A stretch of DNA of 10,593 nucleotides. Source: Thermoplasmata archaeon (GTDB lineage: Archaea; Thermoplasmatota; Thermoplasmata; Thermoplasmatales; Thermoplasmataceae). Below are positions 1 through 7,800 of the stretch, piece after piece. The notes below the pieces were generated by a model. It was not told the origin of the DNA. It saw nothing but the letters and a program-made list of their open reading frames with translations, and made no database searches. Both the position numbers and the translations under genes were made by a program. Position 1 is the stretch's first letter. Each line of letters starts with the position of its first letter. The stretch is taken from positions 1-10,593 of the forward strand of contig JAKAYH010000044.1 in the NCBI GenBank assembly GCA_021826835.1, read 5' to 3'.

Positions 1-2
1 TG

Positions 3-161
3 ACCTGGAAGGGGTACTGTGATCAGGTGGATAAAAACCTCAGGAATGTTTATAGCAGGACGCTTGGAAAATCTCCATCTTCACTTGATCTTGCACCATA
101 TCTTTACTGCAGGGATCAGGAGGCCCTCAAGGAAATCAGGAACAGTGAACCTGAAGAGTGA
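3..161 (+). CDS. 3' end of an unidentified gene (partial, left edge)
   Basis: The third frame is open from the window edge to a TGA at 159-161 and gives 52 residues, beginning TWKGYCDQVD and ending in the acidic tail NSEPEE. I take this frame as the real one because its amino-acid and codon mix is protein-like (Gly, Asp, Glu, Leu and Tyr well represented; AGG for arginine; G/C-rich third positions). The overlapping open frame at 19-246 is unusually rich in His, Ile and Arg. The fragment holds no motif I recognise, and its function is unknown. G+C is 74 of 161 bases, clearly higher than in the defence operon downstream, so this is probably host backbone. It lies on the same strand as the operon but is separated from it by over 400 bases and a separate promoter, so it is not part of it. 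Confidence 0.6.
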   Translation, partial: TWKGYCDQVDKNLRNVYSRTLGKSPSSLDLAPYLYCRDQEALKEIRNSEPEE

Positions 162-596
162 CAGAAAATGCAACTTTTCAAATAATTGTAAATTGATAGT
201 TCTCATAATTGACCTGAACAACTTACTGAACATGAAAGTGCACTAGTTCTGGGAGGTAAGATGGAGGAATCAAAGCACTTGGGAAATTGTCCAAGGGAAA
301 CGGATACTAAAAAGAGGTTGATGATCAAAGAGATTTGTGGGTGATCAACCCCGGGTAATATCTGCTTAAAAAAAGGCAAAGGAGGATGAAATATGTAAGG
401 TTGTTAACATTCTTACGAATGAGATTCATGTTGCTTGAATATCAATGGCAATGAATATTACAAGATTAACACACACAACCAGAGTAAGACCAGCTCAGAA
501 ATCATAAGAGATTACGTGCAAATATCACAAAAATAATATTGTCCCAAAGCTTACCCCACCCCAAAAATTATATATCTTTAATAAGTTTAACTTTTG
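162..596. other. Long intergenic region before the defence operon
   Basis: About 435 bases without a convincing gene. It holds two isolated good ribosome-binding-site-like sequences. GGGAGGT at 251-257 precedes an ATG at 261 that opens only 27 codons (stop 342-344). AAAGGAGGATGA at 378-389 precedes an ATG at 393 that is followed at once by TAA; the alternative ATG at 386 opens 22 codons to 454. These look like decayed gene starts or chance; neither peptide has a recognisable motif. A weak GGGT/ACCC hairpin lies near 340-354. The last 40 bases carry the BRE/TATA promoter of the operon. I see no tRNA, CRISPR repeat or transposon end. Confidence 0.6.
561..575 (+). promoter_or_regulatory. Archaeal-type BRE/TATA promoter of the Druantia operon
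   Basis: The purine-rich BRE-like CCAAAAA (561-567) runs directly into TTATATAT (568-575). The TATA centre is about 25 bases before the ATG at 597, which is where an archaeal TBP/TFB promoter would start transcription. The mRNA would therefore be leaderless, beginning at or next to that ATG. No ribosome binding site lies before 597, which agrees. This is the only strong promoter seen for the whole operon, since all later gene junctions are too tight for one. A primary-transcript 5' end near 597 would confirm it. Confidence 0.65.
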
Positions 597-740
597 ATGA
601 CTACTACAAACTCAATAATCAGCATAATGAATTACTCTCCTTATTGGAAAACAGAATTTCTTGAATATATTGCTTTTGGAGAAAGTGAACAAGATCCGGA
701 TTTTAATAATATTCTTCTCAATAGACGGGAGTCTCGTTAA
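597..740 (+). CDS. Small 47-aa protein, first ORF of the Druantia operon (hypothetical)
   Basis: A 47-residue frame, beginning MTTTNSIISIMNYSPYWKTE and ending in a basic NRRESR tail. It ends at TAA 738-740, only 2 bases before the druA ATG. The start at 597 is chosen because it lies about 25 bases downstream of the TATA centre, as expected of a leaderless archaeal message; the next ATG (627) has no ribosome binding site. The sequence has an aromatic stretch (YSPYWKTEFLEYIAF) followed by an acidic segment (GESEQDPDF), and no membrane segment or known motif. Its position could make it a small regulator or subunit of the defence complex, or a leader whose translation is coupled to druA. It is not a frameshifted N-terminus of DruA in any obvious way, since DruA's own frame is closed by TAG at 722-724. 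I do not recognise a family. Confidence 0.5.
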   Translation: MTTTNSIISIMNYSPYWKTEFLEYIAFGESEQDPDFNNILLNRRESR

Positions 741-742
741 TA

Positions 743-2146
743 ATGATCCATATAGATGAGAAATACTTTGAACCTAAAATAGACAAGAGTCTAACTTCTA
801 TCCTAATTAAATTAATTCAAGAGAGCGATTCAATATTATCTTCTAACGATGTGACAAATTTAATCTCCGAATTACTAGAACCAATGAAACAATCTGCTCA
901 ATACAACATTGTAAAGTATTATCTTAACAAGGAGGCAGAAAAAGATAACAGCCCTATTTTGAAAATTAGGGATGATGCATATCTAAATCGAGATAAAGCA
1001 CAAGAAATCATTAGCCTCAATATTAAGAAGCAGCTACGTGCTCAAGGATTTGTTATTTCTGATAAAAAAATAAGCATCCCTCGTGAATATAATAAAGACC
1101 AAATTAGGCAATTGCATCTAATTGCTAGGTATGAAAAATATCAATCGCTCAAAAAATTATTGGCAAAAAAGGAATCCTATTTTATTAATAACTTTGCAGA
1201 TGGCATCGATATTGATTTAGATAATTTAAGACCTAAAATAGAAGAAGTTCACACAGGTACATGGCAAAACGACCTTTTCCGTTATGCAACACTCCTCTGG
1301 AGTGTACCTGTGTCTTCAGGATTCGGGAGAAGAACCAGATTCCTTGTTTGGGATGAAAGCAATATGAAGTTGATCGGTCTATTTGCATTGGGTGATCCAG
1401 TTTTTAATCTCAGTTGCAGAGATAATTGGATTGGATGGAATAAGATAGACAGAGAGAATAGATTGTATAATGTCATGGATATATTTATATTAGGTTCAGT
1501 TCCACCTTATAATCAACTTTTAGGTGGGAAATTAGTATCACTTCTTGCAACTTCCAATGAAGTTAGGGATATTATTACACATAAATATAGAGGTAAGAAG
1601 ACCATTATTGAAGGAGTTTATAAGAACCCAGAACTAGCCTTGCTTACAACTGGATCGGCGTTGGGAAAATCATCAATTTACGACAGAGTAGTTTATGAAA
1701 AGCAATTGTTATATCAAAGAATAGGCACATCTGAAGGGTGGGGACATTTTCATTTTACCAGTGATATATTTGAAGACATTCGATTTTACTTATCGTTAAA
1801 ACACCTAGGCATGGATTCTAGATACAAATTCGGACAAGGTCCAAATTGGAAGTTAAGAACCGTAAGAATGGGGTTGAAGGAGCTTGGACTTTCGGGAGAT
1901 TTGCTAAAACATGGCATAAACAGAGAGATATATGGGATTCCCTTAGCCTATAATTTTAGAGAATTTCTATTGGGTAATGAAAAGAAATTGGACAGATTGG
2001 ATCTACCCCTTAAAGACCTTTATGGTTTCTTCAAAAACAGATGGCTTTATGGTAGAGCAGAGCGAAAACCGGAATACCGTGAATTCACCAAAGAAACTGT
2101 AAAAAGTATGATCACAAAAAATTTGGCTAACTTAGGAGAGGAATAA
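743..2146 (+). CDS. druA: DruA, Druantia anti-phage protein (DUF4338 family)
   Basis: 467 residues. The DUF4338/DruA domain occupies roughly residues 165-430. Visible hallmark blocks are GRRTRFLVWD (195-204), LIGLFALGDPVFNL (210-223), CRDNWIGW (225-232), NVMDIFILGSVPPYNQLLGG (243-262), LLTTGSALGKSSIY (300-313) and GWGHFHF (332-338). The N-terminal 160 residues are a charged, helical-looking extension without known motifs. DruA defines type I Druantia; its biochemical activity is not evident from the sequence. The ATG at 743 is the only usable start, because the same frame is stopped at 722-724. Only a weak GGGAG (727-731) lies 11 bases upstream, and the preceding small ORF stops 2 bases away, so translation is probably coupled to it. 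The druA stop codon abuts the next gene's ATG (TAAATG). Family assignment is firm; mechanism is not known to me. Confidence 0.93.
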   Translation: MIHIDEKYFEPKIDKSLTSILIKLIQESDSILSSNDVTNLISELLEPMKQSAQYNIVKYYLNKEAEKDNSPILKIRDDAYLNRDKAQEIISLNIKKQLRAQGFVISDKKISIPREYNKDQIRQLHLIARYEKYQSLKKLLAKKESYFINNFADGIDIDLDNLRPKIEEVHTGTWQNDLFRYATLLWSVPVSSGFGRRTRFLVWDESNMKLIGLFALGDPVFNLSCRDNWIGWNKIDRENRLYNVMDIFILGSVPPYNQLLGGKLVSLLATSNEVRDIITHKYRGKKTIIEGVYKNPELALLTTGSALGKSSIYDRVVYEKQLLYQRIGTSEGWGHFHFTSDIFEDIRFYLSLKHLGMDSRYKFGQGPNWKLRTVRMGLKELGLSGDLLKHGINREIYGIPLAYNFREFLLGNEKKLDRLDLPLKDLYGFFKNRWLYGRAERKPEYREFTKETVKSMITKNLANLGEE

Positions 2147-3772
2147 ATGGAATTTGAAGCAAAGATACCCCTAGCTCTTGATCCGAGTGGCATAACAGTT
2201 TCCATAGATGAGGCAAGGGAAAGACCCAGATATTACAGATGCATAAAGTGTCAAGATTACCTCCAAGTAAGACATGGAGATGTTAGAGCATGGTATTTTG
2301 CGCATTACCCACAAACCACAGATTCTCCCGAATGCCCCTTGAGGACTATTGGTGAAATATTGAAGTTGATCGAAGATTTAAGAACATCACCAATAGAGGA
2401 AGACGAAAAAAGCCACACTTTAAGAATTGCTATTGTACTGGATAATTACACTGAAGTGGCTAAGGTTATTGCCCTCATTCAGAATCCATTTTCTGAATTA
2501 ATTGGCAATCAAGATAATATATCATCAATCCTGAATACCTTCAGTGTAAAAGGTATAGGTCTTTTGAATGGATTTGATAATAAATTATTTCATCCAGGCA
2601 GACCCTTAGTAAAGTTAGAACTTGATCCAGACGCCATGATCTACAAACTAGATTTCGGGTCAACTCCACAACTTGAAGGAATGAATGGAATATGGGTTTC
2701 AAAAGGCATCAATATTGGTGATTTATTCGCAGGCAATAGAGGTATATTTGAGAGGTTAGACAATTATAGGAAAATATCAGAAGGTGCCTCCATCTTTGAA
2801 GTTGTTGAAACCGTGCCTGAAAATTGTAACAAGTCTATATTTAAAGTTGGTAAGAAATTTGTTATAAAGAGAGAAATTGATGAGATAATAAACAAACATT
2901 ATGAAGGTGAAACGAATCCAAAAATTTCCCTAAAATCTTTCGAAGTTGACGTCATAGAACCACGATTGTCTGATCCATGGGGAGATGACGTTATTTATGG
3001 TCTACCAAACTCACAAGCGCTTTTGGCAATACGTCCAAGAAAAGGTTTAGATCCTGAATTTGAAATAGTGACAGTTCCGAAGAAACCAGATTCTATTATA
3101 AAGATAGAACGTGAAGGGAAAGACAAGATCAGATATCACTGGATACAATTTCCCCCTAATGGTTCCTATAGGATAACCATCCATCACGCAGATAGCCATG
3201 TCTATCTTCATTTTTTCGCTAAAGAGGAAAACATTGAAAAAGTAGATCTGAACATCGGTAAAACATCAGTTGGAATCAAATACATCAATATCGAAAATAA
3301 ATTTGAGACCGTGTATCCTTGGCAAAACAGAACAATATATCTTAAAAGGGATCTAATTCCTAAAGTCAAGGTGTTTCAACCTGAAGATTTTTCAATTGAC
3401 ATAGAGGTAGAACCTTTAAAAGACGCCCCCCGCCCACCTGTCAGGCAATCTCTTAAAAATATGGAATTAACAAGTCTCATTGATACTTTGGCCGAGGAAG
3501 GCTTCAATGCATTTTTACTTAAATTCAAAGGATTTGGATCAGTGAGAATTATTCTATCTGAAACCTCCCAAAAAATGAAATTAACAGAGATAGAAGAGAA
3601 AATCCGTCTTTTAGGAATAGATTATCGAACAAAAGTCACTTGGGATTTATTAAGAAAAATCTGTGATGTCCCTCCAGGAACTCCACATAAAAATTTACAA
3701 AGAATAATAACGTCGAAAAAGGTTAGAGGCGCTTTAAAGCATCTTCGAGAAGAGGGTGACTTTCATGATTAG
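2147..3772 (+). CDS. Druantia accessory protein with CoiA-like zinc motif (DruB/DruC position)
   Basis: 541 residues. The N-terminus has C32-x2-C35, then WYFAHY with H53, then C63. This CxxC...FAH...C pattern is the zinc finger typical of the N-terminus of CoiA-like competence proteins and of several defence proteins, and it probably binds one zinc. I do not see the CoiA nuclease motif. The middle (about 85-440) is rich in predicted beta strands with alternating charged and hydrophobic residues. The last 100 residues (about 440-541), after the linker PRPPVRQ, look like a compact helical domain with IDTLAEEGFNAFLLKFKGFG and a basic end (SKKVRGALKHL). The start is supported by GGAGAGGA at 2135-2142, a few bases before the ATG that abuts the druA stop. 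It lies in the position of DruB/DruC in type I Druantia; I cannot say which. A structural or nucleic-acid-binding partner of DruE is inference. Confidence 0.85.
   Translation: MEFEAKIPLALDPSGITVSIDEARERPRYYRCIKCQDYLQVRHGDVRAWYFAHYPQTTDSPECPLRTIGEILKLIEDLRTSPIEEDEKSHTLRIAIVLDNYTEVAKVIALIQNPFSELIGNQDNISSILNTFSVKGIGLLNGFDNKLFHPGRPLVKLELDPDAMIYKLDFGSTPQLEGMNGIWVSKGINIGDLFAGNRGIFERLDNYRKISEGASIFEVVETVPENCNKSIFKVGKKFVIKREIDEIINKHYEGETNPKISLKSFEVDVIEPRLSDPWGDDVIYGLPNSQALLAIRPRKGLDPEFEIVTVPKKPDSIIKIEREGKDKIRYHWIQFPPNGSYRITIHHADSHVYLHFFAKEENIEKVDLNIGKTSVGIKYINIENKFETVYPWQNRTIYLKRDLIPKVKVFQPEDFSIDIEVEPLKDAPRPPVRQSLKNMELTSLIDTLAEEGFNAFLLKFKGFGSVRIILSETSQKMKLTEIEEKIRLLGIDYRTKVTWDLLRKICDVPPGTPHKNLQRIITSKKVRGALKHLREEGDFHD
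3752..3759 (+). promoter_or_regulatory. Ribosome binding site that fixes the start of the third large gene at 3765
   Basis: GAGGGTGA differs from the ideal GGAGGTGA at one or two positions and ends 5 bases before the ATG at 3765. An in-frame GTG at 3756 lies inside this site and would have no site of its own, so ATG 3765 is the better start. The site sits within the end of the preceding gene. Confidence 0.6.
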
Positions 3773-4811
3773 CGACACAGAACTGAACAAATTTGTTTCT
3801 AGATTCATAGGCATATCAGAGGATAAATTACCACACACGGAAGAACTACTGATCGACTCTATTGCTGCAGAAGGAGTTAGATTGTCTCTTTTTCAGGCCA
3901 TAGAGAATAGATCCAACCTTAAGCCAATACATATGATACAAGTCAAGAAATGGGCAATTAGAAAATCGAGATCGCTTCTCGACTATTTTGGTGTTGATGC
4001 AGTCTCAAAAATCAGTGAGGTGTTTGATGGTGAAAACAGGCCAAATATGACTTTTCTTGGGGATATTGTAAAATTGTCTAATGGATATATCGTTCCATCA
4101 CCGCCAAAATATGTAACAATAGATTCTGAACATTCGTTATTGATTTCTGGTTTTCCAACTTATTGTTTAGTAGAGATTGGTATACCAATTTTCGTAAATG
4201 GGATTAGTCGTAGCATAATTTCAGAAACCTTTAAGGGAAAGTTTCAACAGTATTTCTCCGAATTAGATAGAAATGATTTTATGGATAAAGCTAGCTATGA
4301 GAATGAACCAAGAAAATTCTTAGAATTCCTAATTTTAAACAGTGATAGAGAAAACTGGGTACCGACCAAGTATGATTCTGGTTATCTTGGAAATACGGGG
4401 AACAAAGAGTTTTTATTTGGAAGAAATCCAATTAAAGTCAGTTTGGACGAAGGTTTACTAACTTTCTGGAGCACAGAATTCGAACCTAAAGTATATAGAT
4501 TGAAATTGGAAACGAGAAATTCAACCGAATTCTCTATACCCATCCCTAATCAGTACTTCAAAAGAGTGTGTTTGGCTATGGACAGCCTTTTTAATAATAG
4601 ACGGAAGGCAATTTTAAGTCAAAATCAGGATGGGGTCAAACTGTCGCTTGATTTTTTTCCACCAGCTGCAGAGTTTAGATTAATTTACTCACTAGGTGGA
4701 ATCATGAAAAAAGAAGGTCACGGGAAGATTTATTGGATTTTTCCATCAAGATTCTTAGACGAGGTCAAAAGGATCTCAAATGATCTCTGGATTAAAATTG
4801 AGGAGGGATAA
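3765..4811 (+). CDS. Druantia accessory protein of unknown function (DruC/DruD position)
   Basis: 348 residues from ATG 3765 (351 if the upstream GTG at 3756 were used). The first 8 bases, ATGATTAG, overlap the end of the previous gene, so translation is coupled. The N-terminal third looks helical (FVSRFIGIS, LLIDSIAAEGVRLSLFQAIE, KKWAIRKSRSLLDYFG). Then comes a block GDIVKLSNGYIVPSPPKYV followed by LLISGFPTYCL. As far as I recall, similar 'NGY-x-PSPP ... SG-P' segments occur in uncharacterised proteins of other multi-gene defence islands, but that is from memory and not checked. The C-terminal half has mixed strands and ends with a helical segment (FLDEVKRISNDLWIKIEEG). There are no membrane segments, Walker motifs or nuclease motifs. 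Its gene order and size fit one of the unnamed-domain proteins DruC or DruD; the exact equivalent is unclear. Confidence 0.83.
   Translation: MISDTELNKFVSRFIGISEDKLPHTEELLIDSIAAEGVRLSLFQAIENRSNLKPIHMIQVKKWAIRKSRSLLDYFGVDAVSKISEVFDGENRPNMTFLGDIVKLSNGYIVPSPPKYVTIDSEHSLLISGFPTYCLVEIGIPIFVNGISRSIISETFKGKFQQYFSELDRNDFMDKASYENEPRKFLEFLILNSDRENWVPTKYDSGYLGNTGNKEFLFGRNPIKVSLDEGLLTFWSTEFEPKVYRLKLETRNSTEFSIPIPNQYFKRVCLAMDSLFNNRRKAILSQNQDGVKLSLDFFPPAAEFRLIYSLGGIMKKEGHGKIYWIFPSRFLDEVKRISNDLWIKIEEG
4801..4808 (+). promoter_or_regulatory. druE: Strong ribosome binding site for the TTG-started druE
   Basis: AGGAGGGA ends 5 bases before TTG 4814. The druE frame is closed upstream by TGA at 4799-4801, and no ATG or GTG lies between that stop and 4814, so the TTG is the natural start. 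A near-perfect site paired with a weak start codon may set the output of this very large protein. The site overlaps the last codons of the preceding gene. Confidence 0.65.
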
Positions 4812-4813
4812 AT

Positions 4814-7800
4814 TTGGTATCACCAGCAGATGCAATTAGATCAATAACTAGAAGGCACATTGAGTTTTTGGAGGCAACCTATCACATTTCTAATGAACGT
4901 TTGATCAAAGAGAGAAAACAATTGATGGAAGAGGGGACTGTTTTTACTGAACCTTGGATAGAGGGCACTCCAAGATACAAATCTGGAAAGGGATTCAATG
5001 AATTAAATGTTGATAATTGTGTAAAATCAATATTGAAAGAGTTACAAAATATTGGATTAGTTTTTCCACCCTACGAACACCAGTTTAAATCACTGGAAAG
5101 TTTCTTTTCAGAGAATAAGAACTTAGTTATATCCTCAGGTACTGGTTCTGGGAAAACGGAGATATTTCTCTTTTCATTAATTGGAATGTTAGCCAAAGAA
5201 GCTAATAGAGGTATATCAAATAAAATGAGAGCAGTTAGAACAATTGTACTCTATCCAATGAATGCCCTTGTTTCTGACCAACTTGCAAGGGTGAGAAGGC
5301 TATTAGGAAATGATTCTGGTTCTCAAGCAATATTAAATATATTTGGCAGAAAAATACAATTCGGAATGTATACCAGCAGAACGCCTTATCACGGAGTTTA
5401 TGATGAGAAGAAGAACGATTCCAGAATCAAACCGGTCATAGAATATTTTGTGAAACTGAAGAAAGAAAATAAAGACCTCTATGAGGAGTTAAGCGGGAAA
5501 GGTCGTATCCCAACAAAAGATTTGGAAGGTTTCAGTAATGGGGGAAGGAAGCAAGAAAGATACAGGACTCAACTTGGCGATACTGAGCTATATACAAGAC
5601 AAGAAATGCTATTTCCAAACGAATATGGGGGAGTTCCTGATCTTCTGATTACAAACTACTCTATGCTTGAATATATGCTTCTACGACCAATTGAACAACC
5701 TTTCTTTGAGAGCACAAGAGAATGGTTGCATGCGGATGAAAAAAACCAATTACTCCTTGTTATAGATGAGGCTCATTTATACCGGGGAGCACAGGGTGCA
5801 GAAGTGGCAATGCTAATTCGAAGACTGCTAAATCATCTGGGTATTGGACAAAATAGAGTTCGATTCATCTTGAGTAGCGCCTCATTGGGAGATCCCAAAA
5901 AATTGAACGATATGGGAGCATTATTTGGTTCTAACCTAACTGGTGCAGATAGAAATACTTTTAACGTCATTACAGGAGAAAGAATGCCACTTGATACTTC
6001 TTCACATCTATTTGATAACCTAGATATTGAAAGTCTCACGAGCGTAAAAGATGATGCAGAAGAAATAGTTCATGATATTATAGATAGCCTAAATTGGGAA
6101 TTAAAATTTTCACCAGAGGGTAAAGACTTCGGGAATAAATTAGGCGAAAAACTAATTAACGAAAGACTTTTTAGAACGCTCTATGATAGGATAACTGGAA
6201 AACCTGCTAGCCTCAGTTCTCTTAGTAAAACATTGTTCCCTGATGTTGATATAAGAACTTCTGAAGATGCAACATTGAATCTTTTATTTCTTTCAAGCAA
6301 AGCAACCTTTGAAAATGGTGAAAAATTACTCCCTTCAAGAATCCATATTATATTCAAGGGCTTACCCAAATTGTATATTTGTGTAAATCCAAATTGTACC
6401 GCTAAAAGGGTGGAAGATGAAAACAACAAACTATTAGGCAAAATGTTTACGGAACCGAGATTCCAATGTGATTGTGGTGCACGCGTTTTCGAACTTCTGA
6501 CCGATAGGGATTGTGGGTCTTCATATATTAAGGCGTACAGGAAATCGTCGGATGCACCGTTAGATATAGTATTTCTTTGGGATGAGATTCAAAAGGGAAA
6601 GTACAACTCAAACACCGCAGATAGTGAATTCGATGAGTTGCATATATTAATGGAGGAACCTCGTAAGGATCCGGATAGAAGTAAAGATGGTCCATTATCT
6701 CTCTATGATAGGACACCTAAGAGTTACTTGAATATATATACTGGTCACATCACAGAGGACATTAGTGATAAAGATGAAACCGATTTTATAACAATTTGGG
6801 TACCTCAGGAAATGACTGATCCAGATTCAAACAACTACAGCACCCTATGGAGTTGGAAAAGATGTCCTGCTTGCGGAAGGAGAAAAAAAAGGCTAGACAC
6901 CGAGGTCCCAATAATGGATCTTGAAACCAAAGGCGAAGAGCCATTTGCGAATATTATTAAGGAACTTTTCTTAATCCAACCACCAGACTCCAAAAAAGAA
7001 AATTTGCCAAATCGGGGCAAGAAGGTTTTGTGTTTTTCGGATGGAAGACAAAAGGCCGCAAGACTTGCTAGGGATTTGCAGAGGTCCGTAGAGAAAGATT
7101 CTTTTAGAGAAATGGTAATAGAAGTTGTTAAGACTGCCAAGGGAAAGACTTTGTATTCATTATATCCTATTTTCGTGTTGCTTTCTAGTAGATTCAACGT
7201 TGGATTCTTTGATGATGAAGATTCTGTAGACAATTATTCGGGCTCAAGGACTTTATTTGAGACATCCAAATCTAAAAATAACCTTGAAAGGATAGCATTA
7301 GACTATGGGGAAACTGTTGAGGAACTGATAAATGATGAGGATTTCTATGACCAAATGAATAGCGATCGCCCTCCACAGTTTAACATGGCATTGTTAAGAT
7401 CATTGGGTAACAAATATTATTCAATGAGGGCAGTACTTACTGCATTTGTAGAACCTTCTAATGAGGTATTTGAAGCCATTAAAAGAAATAACGATGGCAT
7501 TGGGGTTGAAATTTTGGAGGGTCTGCTTCTTCATATAATACAGAATGCGCTCTCTGAAGAAGCGTTCGACAAAGATCATATTACTGATTTACAAAGACAG
7601 CTAACAAGACAAAGCATCAATAAACCAACAGGTTGGCAAAGAAAAGATGGAGAAGGGTTGGGAATGGATGAGTTAATCCCTAAAGATATTTTCCAACTGG
7701 TAGATCTTAAATTTACAGAAGACCAAATAAATGCATTTAGGAGGAGTCTAATTAAAACTTCCGAACTCAACGGTATTAGAATACCAAAACTTTTTGATGT

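Noticed and set aside
19..246. Open frame of 75 codons starting with GTG
   Set aside because: It overlaps the better protein-like frame ending at 161. Its composition (many His, Ile and Arg) is odd, and there is no ribosome binding site before the GTG.
340..354. GGGT-GATCA-ACCC hairpin
   Set aside because: The stem is only four base pairs, with no following T-run and no gene just upstream, so it could easily be chance.
162..596. CRISPR array, tRNA or transposon end in the upstream spacer
   Set aside because: No regularly spaced repeats, cloverleaf-like segments, terminal inverted repeats or transposase fragments could be seen on either strand.
597..742. Small ORF as the frameshifted N-terminus of DruA
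   Set aside because: The druA frame has a TAG at 722-724 and its own ATG right after. The junction TAATAATG looks like coupling between two genes, not a sequencing or natural frameshift.
3756..3764. GTG start three codons upstream of the third large gene
   Set aside because: The GTG lies within the best ribosome binding site (3752-3759), which is correctly spaced for ATG 3765 instead.
6835..7233. Reverse-strand open frame of 132 codons inside druE
   Set aside because: It lies wholly within an intact helicase gene on the other strand. It has no promoter or ribosome binding site, and its Ser/Leu/Phe-rich composition is typical of a shadow frame.
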